NCBI GenBank assembly: GCA_964016415.1
Contig: OZ024666.1
Location: 2,957,310-3,021,309 of the forward strand
Source: Erwinia sp.
GTDB lineage: Bacteria; Pseudomonadota; Gammaproteobacteria; Enterobacterales; Enterobacteriaceae
Length of the DNA stretch: 64,000 nt
Reading direction: 5' to 3'
Part shown: piece by piece, positions 48,862 through 58,032 of the stretch
How positions within the stretch are numbered: position 1 is the first letter of the stretch
Layout: every line of letters begins with the position of its first letter
Translations under genes and position numbers: made by a program
Notes under the pieces: model-generated
The model's input: the letters and a program-made list of their open reading frames with translations, nothing else
What the model was told of the DNA's origin: nothing
Database searches by the model: none

Positions 48862-50751
48862 TCATTCGTGGCTGTTGACCGGGAAGTCAGCGTCATCAAT
48901 TACCCTTAACGGGTCAATATCGCTCTCTTTTTTAATCACCAGCCCTTGTTCCGAACGCACACATACCCCGCCATAATGACCACCCACGGTAAAAGTGCAC
49001 AGCTGAACATAACGACCAGCCACTTCGGGTAAGCACCATAACTGCTGGTAGATATTTTTCTGCTCAGCAAATATTCCACTGGTTTCGTCGAGCACCTCGT
49101 CACCCTGACCAATCAACCCTATATTGCTGCCACAACGTCCGGCAATCGGTTTTATCGCATAACCACTCTCTTCCAGTTCAGCATTGAGCGAAAAATCAGC
49201 ATCCAGTAGATAACGATGGTGAGGAAATAATGACCACAAGACAGGAAGAATCGCTTTGTTACTGGGAATAACCGTCCATAATGGCTCAAACACCAGCACC
49301 TCAGGACGGAGTAGTACATCAATCAGCCGCACTCTGTTTTTAGGATGTCCGGTGCGGATAGGTAACGCTGCATGCTCTGCTTCACTTTCGGCCCGCAGCT
49401 GATCCAGCGCGGTTTCCCATGCCCAGGTTTTCCAGACACAATTCACCACCCGGCGCTCACCATCCACCAGTTGTCCGGTTTCCGCCCACTCAAGCTCATC
49501 GTGCCCATGCAAAATTTTGCTCTCAAAACCGGCATCAGAGAGGGTGCGCTGCATAAATTGTGCGTGATAGCTCTCTTCAGCATCATGATCCTGCAGAATA
49601 TGAACAAAGGGACGCGCATCACTGTGTTTCCATGTAGCGGAAAGCGCCTGATGCAGATAACGCCCTGGATCTTTCCCGGCAACATCCCCCGCCTGAGTGG
49701 CCCATAACCCGAGAATCAGCCCCGTTTCAGTGTGGCAGGAAGCTGAATCTGCATTGTACTAATAAACTTTTAACCCACGCTCGTCCATACAGAAATCAAG
49801 CCGCCCGGTAATCATATCGTGCCGACGGCGTTGCCAGGACAAACGTAAACGGGGCCAGAGCACCTCTGGAATATCAAATAATGCCAGCAACGCATCATCT
49901 TTCAGCACCTTATCGGTGGCGTGAAGGTACATCAAATGTAACTCATTGCTGGCACGCACCAGCTCACGCTCAGCACTGCGTGAAATCGTAAAATAACCAT
50001 AGGGATCTGAATTGATATTTTCACTACCATTCGCCTGCACATAAGTGCGAACCAGCGGGTCTTGCTGATTTAGCCAGGCATGAGAGAACTGACCGTGATC
50101 CTCTACCCGTTGACGGTGAATCTTCAGGTAATCCGCGGCAGTCTGAGGTTGCGGTAAACTGTCAGTAGCATCATCGGTCTGGATCATCCAACCGAGAATC
50201 GCTGTATCATCGAAGGTATCCTGTAACCGATATTGCCCGGCAGCACGCTGCAAAGGCAATTCACGAGTCCACTGTTGTCCTGCTGGTAATGTATGATGAA
50301 TCACGTTTTGTTCCGCGATGCGGACTCTGTCTTCCAGCACCTGAGTCACAATCGCCACATGCCCGGTTCGTTCAAACTCACCGCCTTTCTGCTAGATAAG
50401 AATAGCGCCAGCAACCGGGGGCCGCTTACCGCCATTGGCAAAGGCCTGCAACGGCAGGATCGCATCATTCACCACCTGACGCAGATAACGCAAAGAGAAG
50501 ATCTCATACGCCATCCCGACGTCAGTAAATACCGTGCCATAGTTAAGGTATAAAAAACGCCGGGCAAACTCGACACATTGCCATTTATACCCCATGTATT
50601 CGTTGTCCAGATAGTGCCGAAAATCGGCATCATCCCGCGGTTCATCTTCCTCCAGCGATTCATAATCTGAAGAGTAGATAGCCACCCCACCAGGGGCATA
50701 ACCAAGCAGCGTACCAAAAGGCGCAGCTTTTTCTGATGCAGTAACCGACAT
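48862..50751 (-). pseudogene. gss: Bifunctional glutathionylspermidine synthetase/amidase with two in-frame amber codons
   Basis: Gss makes and hydrolyses glutathionylspermidine. The frame from 50751 (MSVTASEKAAPFGTLLGY) runs 629 codons, close to E. coli length. The amidase part has the catalytic cysteine in YKWQCVEFARR and the histidine in TGHVAIVTQ. The synthetase part has RRHDMITGRLDFCMDERGLKVY, VRLIDVLLRPEVLVFEPLWTVIP and SGYAIKPIAGRCGSNI. Two TAG codons interrupt an otherwise unshifted frame: 50394-50392, where E. coli has Trp (ALLIWDKGGEF), and 49761-49759, where it has Glu (KVYEYNADSASC). Either can arise from one base change. Without suppression only a truncated amidase would be made. 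Confidence 0.9.
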
Positions 50752-50928
50752 AATCGACACCTTTGACCTGTTAAATTTCCACCATGACACCCGCAATCAA
50801 CACATCCGCTATACGCTGTCCTGTGTATAACGGAAGATGCCTCTCACTTTCTGTTTAGCATACGCTGCCTGAAGCTGTGTGACGATAATTCATCGTATCA
50901 GGGTGTAAATCAGGGATAAGCACAAACC

Positions 50929-50963
50929 AAAAAGCAGACTCACTGATCGTGCTGTGAGTCTGC
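50929..50963 (-). terminator. Terminator of the phosphatase autotransporter gene
   Basis: A perfect 10-bp stem (GCAGACTCAC at 50934-50943 with GTGAGTCTGC at 50954-50963) is followed on the minus strand by TTTTTGG. It begins 20 bases after the stop codon. Confidence 0.88.
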
Positions 50964-50982
50964 CTGTGGTGTGTAAGTGCAA

Positions 50983-53900
50983 TCAGAAATGCCAGATCAT
51001 GCCGAGATTGACACGATTATCCTGATGATGTGGTGTAACCACTCCTGCATAGTCGAGCGAAAGCTTCGCCCTGTCATTCAGTGCCAGGTCAGCCCACACT
51101 TTTACGACCGCACCGTCACGTGAAGCAGGAACACTTTTCACCTGGAAAGTGGTACCGCTACTAATGAACGTCATGCCGGCATCACGATCCGTTGCGCTGT
51201 AAAGGTGCTGCCAGCCTAATTCACCACGCACAGTCATGATACCGACATTGGCTTCTGCCCGACTTCCCAACACTGAGAACATCGCGTCTGTGTGTTGTCT
51301 GTCTGTACGAACTGCGGCAGCACCACCCCGTTCACGCACGCCCTCGTTTTGCACGCTGGCATAAGAGAGATTGATAAAGGGCTCAATACGCACACCCGGC
51401 AGCATGATGCCATACGCCGCTTCAGCATAAACCTGCTGACTGCGGGCACTGTACTGGTCACTAAGTTTGTCAGACTGCACACCATAATTCACATGACGTG
51501 TGGTATCAATGCGATGCCAGGTAGAGGTGCTGCCAGCACGCAATGCCACATCCCCTATTTGCTGGCTACCATACAACGCAACATGATAATTATCGCTGTC
51601 GCCGCTGGCATTAGATCCACCATTTAGCGAGGTATGGCTGTAACCCGTCGCTACACCGAGGGCACTCTGTTCAGTAATCTCGCCATCGAGTCGAAGCAGA
51701 AAACCATAGTTTGATGCCTGATAGCCCGTCGCATTATCAGTGCCTGATGCGTGATCCCATGCACCGATCAATTGTACCCAGGCCCCCGCTTCATTTGCCT
51801 TCTGTTGGCTGTTACCGGCTAAACCAGAACGCTGACGTAAACGATCGTTCAATGTGTCGCGCAATAGACGACTGTTGTTCAGTTGTGCCGACAACATATC
51901 GCTATGGATCTGCCCTGAGAGCTGCTGATAAGCACGGCGAGCGTCCTGAACCGTATGGCTGCTGTCGAGAATACTTTCATATAACGCATTACCCGCGCCA
52001 GCATTTTCAATGGCACGGGCAACCGAGCGCTGGTTATCAGTGGTAGCCACCTGGGCAAATCGCGTAGCATTTCTGTCCACCTGCAAACTGACCTGTCCGG
52101 CGGTATTCGTAAGTGTAGTGCCAAGGAACAGTGAATCCATTGTGGCGCTATCGAAACCACCATAGACACCGTTTTGCGCTGTTAACAGCGTATAACGCTG
52201 CCCCACCAGACTCCCGACATTGTGTTGCTGCAACAGATTTCCACGATCCTCTGCGGTAACCAGCACCTCACCACCATTAAGCGTGGCCCGGCCCCCACTG
52301 GCAATTTGATCACTCTCACCCTGGGCATTTATTTCGACAACATAGCGTGAGTCTGGCTGAAAAATGACATCACGGGTCACCTGCAAACGACCAATAGAGT
52401 TCCCCGGAGAAACGCTTGCACCAGCGAGTAAAGTCAGATCCCCGACACTGCCATTACCACCCAACATCGCGCCTGATGCAATGCTCACTGATGAGTTTGA
52501 CAGAGCACCGTTAATCAGTAACGTCCCGCCGGCCACCGTGGTATGACCAGAAAAAGTACTGTTGCCAGTTAGCTCCAGTGTGCCTGACCCGGCTTTGGTG
52601 AACGAACCACTGCCAGAGATATCATTCCCCCAGCTGTCAAATGCACTGAAACCTCCCTGAGCAGCATCCATGGTGACCACAACGTCATCATTGAAAGCAC
52701 CATAGCCGTCTGTCGCCGCATAGAGATTCAGCCGCGCCCAGCCAGAACCATCGTCCAGCGCATGACCAGATTCAATCTCGGTGGTCGCCAGCACATCACG
52801 ACGCTGAGTTGCAGTCAGATAAGGAAAACGGGTTGCCAGTAAGACCTCTGCACCGACAGGCACTACCGGGGCAAGATCCGTTGGTCCTACCGCGGACAAT
52901 CCGTAGGTCATCCGATACAGGTAATCCGCTTTATTTTGTGCGGCCAGAGCCCGGCGTGCTGCCTGCTCGTTAGCAATACAGGCAGCGATCGTGCTGCCAC
53001 AGCCTTTTTCCAGCAACGCCCGCACATCCTGCTGTGCAGCAGCCATCAATGACTGAAAATCATTGCTGGTAGTCATTGTGCCACCAAAAATACCTTTAAT
53101 ATTTTGCCCCAGATAATCCGGATTATTATTCAGTATCTGTGCCAGAGCGTAGGTAGTCATTATTCTCGCACCAATCACATCCAGCGCATAATGTACCCCC
53201 AGCGTAATACGGCTGTTACCGTATTCTGAACCGCGCAACAGAAAATCCTGGAAACGTTCAGGGATCATTTCAGCAAATAATAGTGTGCTGGCAAAACCAA
53301 ACGCCGAGTGTCCGCTGGGAAAAGATGCATAACTTGTTACGGTAGGCAAAATAGCGGTAGCACTATTGGTCGGCACACCGAAAAAATCGTTGGCGGTAAA
53401 ACTCACTATCTTATCTGGTGCAACCTGAACCGGTCGTGAATTACCCACCGTATTACGATTCGCTTCCAGCGGCTGATAAGCAAGATCATAGATATTGAAT
53501 TCACCCCCTTCGGGTAAACTGATGCCTGTTGCCGGATGAGCAGAATTTCCATCCATACTGCCATTAGCGTAATAATTTTTAGAAAAGCTGGAATCTGCCT
53601 GAATGAGTGTATTGAACTGAAGAAAAATCGCTTCGAGATTTTTCGAAAACGTTGTTGCCTTATACGTCGCCGCATCAACACTGTTATTTGCTGCATAGAT
53701 TGCGCTCATTGTTGATCCCAGCGCATCTGCCACTAATAAGCCGTTGCTCATGGAACCTACCAGGGCAGAAATAGTATTATCATAAATAGCTCTGGCACGC
53801 TGCTTCTCTGACGCTGCGTTAATAATAGCGATTGAAACCGCTAAATTCTCTTCCAGAACGTTTTTACCTTCAGCGGTAGAATTTAGTAAACTGAATCCTG

Positions 53901-54006
53901 AAATTAACCCGGTAGCATATAGCGTACGATTTTCTGTCGCAGAAGCTGAACCAAGGAAAAGGCATGCAGAAAGCTGCAGTGCCAGCACCGTTTTTTTATA
54001 AGGCAT
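50983..54006 (-). CDS. Autotransporter with a class A acid phosphatase (PAP2) passenger
   Basis: The 1,007-residue protein has a signal peptide (cut near ASA-TEN, 23-24). Its passenger carries the acid-phosphatase motifs in order: R184-x6-R191-P192, PSGH at 230-233 and S265-R266-x5-H272-x3-D276. A PATR beta-strand repeat (about 465-530, AGSGTLELTGNSTFSGHTTVAGGTL) follows. The C-terminal beta-barrel translocator is about residues 740-1007 and ends in F. The first motif normally has Lys where this has Arg184. The enzyme should be exposed at the cell surface and release phosphate or act on lipid or nucleotide phosphates (inference). It is monocistronic, with its own terminator. Confidence 0.85.
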   Translation of the reverse strand: MPYKKTVLALQLSACLFLGSASATENRTLYATGLISGFSLLNSTAEGKNVLEENLAVSIAIINAASEKQRARAIYDNTISALVGSMSNGLLVADALGSTMSAIYAANNSVDAATYKATTFSKNLEAIFLQFNTLIQADSSFSKNYYANGSMDGNSAHPATGISLPEGGEFNIYDLAYQPLEANRNTVGNSRPVQVAPDKIVSFTANDFFGVPTNSATAILPTVTSYASFPSGHSAFGFASTLLFAEMIPERFQDFLLRGSEYGNSRITLGVHYALDVIGARIMTTYALAQILNNNPDYLGQNIKGIFGGTMTTSNDFQSLMAAAQQDVRALLEKGCGSTIAACIANEQAARRALAAQNKADYLYRMTYGLSAVGPTDLAPVVPVGAEVLLATRFPYLTATQRRDVLATTEIESGHALDDGSGWARLNLYAATDGYGAFNDDVVVTMDAAQGGFSAFDSWGNDISGSGSFTKAGSGTLELTGNSTFSGHTTVAGGTLLINGALSNSSVSIASGAMLGGNGSVGDLTLLAGASVSPGNSIGRLQVTRDVIFQPDSRYVVEINAQGESDQIASGGRATLNGGEVLVTAEDRGNLLQQHNVGSLVGQRYTLLTAQNGVYGGFDSATMDSLFLGTTLTNTAGQVSLQVDRNATRFAQVATTDNQRSVARAIENAGAGNALYESILDSSHTVQDARRAYQQLSGQIHSDMLSAQLNNSRLLRDTLNDRLRQRSGLAGNSQQKANEAGAWVQLIGAWDHASGTDNATGYQASNYGFLLRLDGEITEQSALGVATGYSHTSLNGGSNASGDSDNYHVALYGSQQIGDVALRAGSTSTWHRIDTTRHVNYGVQSDKLSDQYSARSQQVYAEAAYGIMLPGVRIEPFINLSYASVQNEGVRERGGAAAVRTDRQHTDAMFSVLGSRAEANVGIMTVRGELGWQHLYSATDRDAGMTFISSGTTFQVKSVPASRDGAVVKVWADLALNDRAKLSLDYAGVVTPHHQDNRVNLGMIWHF

Positions 54007-54864
54007 ACACTATTTATCCATAAATGAATGAAAATAACGAGGCAAATTATTATCATCACTTTATGACAATTTTATTAAGGCAAAATATTCACCCCTGAGA
54101 TTACCCATAAGAATTCCATTAATTCACTCCAAAAACCAAATAGAAGGTGCCAAAAAAATACAATTATCACCAAAAAACAAAACAAAAATTCAACGAAAAA
54201 TAATCAACCATCTGTTATCTATATAAAATTACCTGAAAACGATCTCACCACATAATGTATATTATAATTAACCTTAACCCGGAAAAACTGAATTATATTT
54301 TAACTCTGAGTACTAAAATTATTCTTGTCAGCTATCAGGTCTGGTGAAACTGACACAAACAGTTTGAACAGGGAGTGTCCGGTAAAGCTGAGACAGAAAC
54401 ATAGCTGCCGAGGATATCGGGCACATACCCACTTCAATGTGGCAGGTAAAATCCCTCTGACGGGATAGTTATTAAGAGATAATCACTGCTTTTTACAGCA
54501 GTAATTAAAATCACCAGGCACAAGATTTAAATATTAACAAAGAGATCAGACGTAAATCTAAAAAAGCCTGCCTTATACAGATTACGGGTAGACTCCGTCA
54601 CTGAAGATGCATGTCAGACCATTACCGTGTTTTTAGAAGCACAACGGAAACCATAGTATTATGGATAATCTGATTACCCATCCCGTTCACTTTTTGAGCA
54701 TTCATGATTCATAGAAATAAAGCCCCCGGCAACAGAGAATATCACTGCATAAGGTGAATAGTAGTTGATTTTTAACTACATAAATTTGATTTAAATAACA
54801 ACAAGCCGAAATCCGGATGACGCGGAAAATTATTATGTTATTGATATTTGTATATAAATGAAAA
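54007..54864. other. 858-bp AT-rich intergenic region
   Basis: This lies between two divergently transcribed genes, the autotransporter and the ArsR operon. I find no open frame with a ribosome-binding site. AT-rich tracts at 54121-54300 would suit the autotransporter promoter and H-NS binding. The 54301-54760 part is of mixed composition and may be the eroded remains of a lost gene, but nothing is recognisable. Confidence 0.45.
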
Positions 54865-54901
54865 TAACTTATAAATTTATAACTTATAATATTGTAAGTT
54901 A
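54865..54901. promoter_or_regulatory. Palindromic operator upstream of the ArsR-type gene
   Basis: TAACTTATAA occurs twice in the same orientation (54865-54874 and 54880-54889). The second copy begins a 22-bp imperfect palindrome at 54880-54901: TAACTTATAAT opposed by ATTGTAAGTTA, with only one mismatched pair of symmetric positions. A second palindrome, TTATAAATTTATAA, spans 54869-54882. ArsR/SmtB repressors bind such AT-rich imperfect palindromes next to their own promoters, and this site overlaps a promoter -35 box. Confidence 0.7.
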
Positions 54902-54920
54902 TTCTGCCTGATACTATAGT
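54892..54920 (+). promoter_or_regulatory. Sigma-70-type promoter of the ArsR operon
   Basis: TTGTAA at 54892-54897 and TATAGT at 54915-54920 are separated by the ideal 17 bases, 33 bases before the start codon. The -35 box lies inside the palindromic operator, a layout expected for autorepression. Confidence 0.65.
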
Positions 54921-54953
54921 TTCCTCAACGGCATAAATACCAAATGGAAAGTA

Positions 54954-55247
54954 ATGAACAGTTTAGCGCATGAATTTGAGCGGGCGAATGAGGCACAGTT
55001 TTTTCTGAAGTCAATTAGTAACCCAAGTCGATTACTGATCCTTTGTGCTTTGATAAAAACACCGGGGCTGAGTAACAGTGAAATTGCGAATATATGTGGG
55101 ATTAGTATCTCATCCACCTCACAATACTTAGTGAAAATGAGAGACACCGGACTCATTGACAGAGAAAAAAAAGGTAAAGAGACACACTATTTTATCAAAG
55201 ACGAAAGAGTGACAGAAATAATTTATCTTCTCAAGAAAATTTTCTAA
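54954..55247 (+). CDS. ArsR-family winged-helix regulator
   Basis: The 97-residue protein has the ArsR/SmtB fold: NPSRLLILCALIKTPGLSNSEIANICGISISSTSQYLVKMRDTGLIDREKKGKETHYFI covers the winged HTH and wing. No CxC or CVC metal-binding motif is present, so the signal is probably not a thiophilic metal. Reduced sulfur, heme or redox sensing are options (inference). GGAAAG precedes the ATG. It is the first gene of a three-gene operon and probably represses it through the palindrome upstream. The whole operon is AT-rich. Confidence 0.85.
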   Translation: MNSLAHEFERANEAQFFLKSISNPSRLLILCALIKTPGLSNSEIANICGISISSTSQYLVKMRDTGLIDREKKGKETHYFIKDERVTEIIYLLKKIF

Positions 55248-55261
55248 ACCGGAGAGAAGTC

Positions 55262-55639
55262 ATGGATAATATTGTTATACGGTTTGCGAAAATCGTTGAA
55301 AAAATACACGATGAAATGAACGTAGGTATTTATGCCTCCATGGCTGACAATACTGGTTCAATGATTGCTTGTATCAAAATGGGTGAAGTTGCCAGGGCAA
55401 GTTTTGAAATTAGTCAGAAAAAAACCATGACTGCATTTGAATTTAAGAATTATACCGATGTTATCTATAACGTATTATCGAAAATAGGAACACAACCGTT
55501 GATAGACGGTAAATATTGTTTTCTTCCTGGTGGAGTTGTTCTCCATGATAATCTGCAACGTGAATTTTTCATAGGAATTTCAACAAATAACCCTGATATA
55601 GATAAAGAAATAGCCAAAAAATTATCCACTGTTCTTTGA
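55262..55639 (+). CDS. GlcG/HbpS-like (DUF336) protein
   Basis: The 125-residue protein resembles the GlcG/HbpS family (GKYCFLPGGVVLHDNLQREFFIGISTNNPDIDKEIAKK near the C-terminus, a MIACIKMGEVARASFEISQKKTMTA core). Family members bind heme or cobalamin and are found with sensors or diol-degradation enzymes; there is no signal peptide here, so this one is cytoplasmic. It begins 15 bases after the regulator gene (GGAGAG before the ATG) and ends 13 bases before the SDR gene. Its job in this operon is unknown; sensing or protecting the SDR cofactor/substrate is one possibility. Confidence 0.7.
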   Translation: MDNIVIRFAKIVEKIHDEMNVGIYASMADNTGSMIACIKMGEVARASFEISQKKTMTAFEFKNYTDVIYNVLSKIGTQPLIDGKYCFLPGGVVLHDNLQREFFIGISTNNPDIDKEIAKKLSTVL

Positions 55640-55651
55640 GGAGTAAATGTA

Positions 55652-56419
55652 ATGAAAAAAACATTAATTACTGGTGCTGGTTCAGGATTTGGAAAATTAT
55701 TTTCATTCGAACTGGCAAAAAAAGGCTACGATGTCATTTCTGCTGTCGAATTACCGAGCCAAATTGGCCCTTTGCGAGACCTGGCAGACAGTAACAACCT
55801 CAAACTTGACGTAATCAAAGTGGATATTTGTGATGAATTTGACAGAGAATATGCACTATCAAAAAATGCAGATATTATCGTCAACAATGCCGGTATTGGA
55901 GAAGGTGGTGCAATTATTGACATGCCACAAAGAATACTCAGGAAACAATTTGAAGTTAACTTTTTTTCCACAGTCGAACTGTCAAGAGGGTTTTCTGATC
56001 GGTTAATAAAAAACAACCAGCAAGGAAGAGTTGTGTTTATATCATCTATTGGCGGTCTGATAACACCACCATTAGCTGGAGCCTATTGTGCTTCCAAACA
56101 TGCGCTGGAAGCTATAGCTGAATCCTTACATCATGAGCTGAAAGATTTCGGTATAACGGTTTCCACGATAAATCCGGCACCTTATCTGACAGGTTTCAAC
56201 GACCGGATAATGGAAGCATCAAAAAACTGGGCTTCACTGGCTGAAAACCATATTGATCATGATGGTCTTAAGTTTGAACTTAATCAATATGATGAAAATC
56301 AGGATATCTCAGCCATGTGCGAGGTGATTACAGATGATAAGTCAAAATTCAGAAACGTATTCCCTGAAGAGTTCGTCGAAATAATAAAAGAGCAACAAAG
56401 CAAAGACTGGGTTAAATAA
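55652..56419 (+). CDS. Short-chain dehydrogenase/reductase
   Basis: The 255-residue protein has the classic SDR features: TGAGSGFG (cofactor loop, residues 7-14), NNAGIGEGG, the catalytic Ser in FISSIGG and YCASK (Tyr and Lys). It is NAD(P)H-dependent; the acidic or neutral residue after the second strand (SAVELPSQ) suggests NAD preference, but weakly. The C-terminal region is unusual in having an acidic stretch (ITDDKSKFRNVFPEEFVEII). GGAG lies 8 bases upstream of the start. The substrate is unknown; the partner genes suggest a regulated detoxification or redox step. Confidence 0.88.
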   Translation: MKKTLITGAGSGFGKLFSFELAKKGYDVISAVELPSQIGPLRDLADSNNLKLDVIKVDICDEFDREYALSKNADIIVNNAGIGEGGAIIDMPQRILRKQFEVNFFSTVELSRGFSDRLIKNNQQGRVVFISSIGGLITPPLAGAYCASKHALEAIAESLHHELKDFGITVSTINPAPYLTGFNDRIMEASKNWASLAENHIDHDGLKFELNQYDENQDISAMCEVITDDKSKFRNVFPEEFVEIIKEQQSKDWVK

Positions 56420-56856
56420 TATAACCACCTCTGCCTGAGAGTAATACATTAAAAATATCAAATTAAAATCAGATGTAGCTGATCTGGTCTGATAGCTATT
56501 TCATTTTTTATGATAAATTATCAGATCAGATTTAATTCAACTTCACGTGTATGACTACTACGCGATTTTCTGTTTAGAGTGACCGTCTGGTTTTGTTGAA
56601 TAAATGCAATACTGACTATCCCCTGCAGCTTAGTGGTTTTCATACCATTTATTTGTTCTGTGACATGCTGGCGTCATCATTTTTCATTGCGTGTAAAAAA
56701 GCCTAAGGCGCTGCAACCACATAGCGGCAGTTGTCATGCCCCAGGCTCCACACGCGACCTTTATCAGCGACAAAAATAAATGATTTGAAAACGGCAGGTG
56801 ACTGAAAAAGATAATTGCCTGACCGGTCAAAACATCACCAACGTCAGGCGTGGTAT
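56420..56856. other. 437-bp intergenic region with a possible IS end
   Basis: Between the convergent SDR and iadA genes there is no supported gene. Apart from the hairpin at 56481-56532, the segment GGTTTTGTTGAATAAATG at 56589-56606 is close to the 18-bp terminal repeat of IS903-like elements (GGCTTTGTTGAATAAATC, from memory), but no transposase or second end follows. Confidence 0.3.
56481..56532 (+). terminator. Hairpin after the SDR operon
   Basis: GATCTGGTCTGATA (56481-56494) pairs with TATCAGATCAGATT (56519-56532), with G-U pairs, around a 24-nt T-rich loop, 62 bases after the SDR stop. T residues following are few, so termination is probably moderate. Confidence 0.45.
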
Positions 56857-58032
56857 TCAGCGCTCAAAGGTACCTTTTGCCAGTAACTCTCTGTCGTGCA
56901 TCATCATATTTCCCCTGGCCCATAACGAATGGACCTGGAAATCCTCATCAAGCAATAACAGGTCAGCATCACAGCCGGTGGCTATCTTTCCTTTTGTACT
57001 GCATTTCAACCGCTGCGCGACATTACCAGAGACTAACTGCCAGGCCTGAGCCAGTGGAATCGTCTGAGTTAGTTGCGCAATCGTAGTGAGCAAACTATCA
57101 AAACCTGCCACAGTCAACCCGCTGATATTACCTTGCTCATCGAATACCGGAATACTGCCATTCCCATCAGAACTGAGCGTAAGCTGTGACAATGCAATAC
57201 CGGTATCCAGTGCTTCCAACACACTTTCTGCCGGGCTGACAGCCCCTCTGGCCCCCAAAGCGGGATCAATACCAGAGGTGAAATCCAGATTCACTCCCAG
57301 CGTTTTCGCCAGACGCAGCCCGTCATCGAGCAGGTGACGCTGACGATTGATATGGGTGGGCAGGAAATGCTGCACAGGTACATCACATTGCGCAAGCGTT
57401 TCCTCAAGCGGAGCGAGAGCCGCCGCGGCATTACCCAGATGCATCACCACCAGTCCGGGTTTCCGTGTCAGCAATGCAGCAGAGCGCGCCTGCGTTGCCA
57501 TACGAATTAACTCAGCAACCGTCGGCTGCGATGAACGGTGATCAGAGATGGCGGTTTTCACACCCAACACCGGCGTCAGAAAAGTGATATCGTCCCTGAC
57601 TGACCCGGTGAGGGTCATGGTCGGCACTTCATAAGATCCGGTCAGCATCCATGCGGAGATACCTTCATTGCGTAAGCCCATCACTTTGGCAAACAACGAA
57701 GCAACATGCCGGGTGGTGCCATCTGTCCCGAGTAAGCCCATAACACCAGTAACACCAGCACGCAGAAGTTGACTGAGCATCACTTCGGGAGTTCGGGTGT
57801 GAAAACCATCTTCACCGCCACCGCCAATCAGATGCACATGCTGATCGATGATGCCAGGTAATAACCACTTACCCTGAGCATCAATCACCTGCCCCTGCCA
57901 GGGGGCCTGTAATGATTCACCTGTAGCAAGAATTTTCCCGGCGCCAATCAGAACGTCCCCCTGAATAATACCTTCTGTGTGCAGTATTCGGGCATGTTTA
58001 ATCAGTGTGCATGGCATGTGTTGCGGCATCAT
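56857..58032 (-). CDS. iadA: Isoaspartyl dipeptidase (beta-aspartyl-peptidase)
   Basis: IadA hydrolyses beta-aspartyl (isoaspartyl) dipeptides from damaged proteins. The 391-residue enzyme has the binuclear zinc amidohydrolase set: HVH in IDQHVHLIGGGGE, the carboxylated lysine in GVKTAISDHRS, histidines in VVMHLGN and PTHINR, and the aspartate in TLSSDGNGS. The start at 58032 overlaps the creatininase stop codon as ATGA; the upstream GTG at 58038 is less likely. It is the last gene of a coupled operon, downstream of the creatininase-like gene. Confidence 0.93.
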   Translation of the reverse strand: MMPQHMPCTLIKHARILHTEGIIQGDVLIGAGKILATGESLQAPWQGQVIDAQGKWLLPGIIDQHVHLIGGGGEDGFHTRTPEVMLSQLLRAGVTGVMGLLGTDGTTRHVASLFAKVMGLRNEGISAWMLTGSYEVPTMTLTGSVRDDITFLTPVLGVKTAISDHRSSQPTVAELIRMATQARSAALLTRKPGLVVMHLGNAAAALAPLEETLAQCDVPVQHFLPTHINRQRHLLDDGLRLAKTLGVNLDFTSGIDPALGARGAVSPAESVLEALDTGIALSQLTLSSDGNGSIPVFDEQGNISGLTVAGFDSLLTTIAQLTQTIPLAQAWQLVSGNVAQRLKCSTKGKIATGCDADLLLLDEDFQVHSLWARGNMMMHDRELLAKGTFER

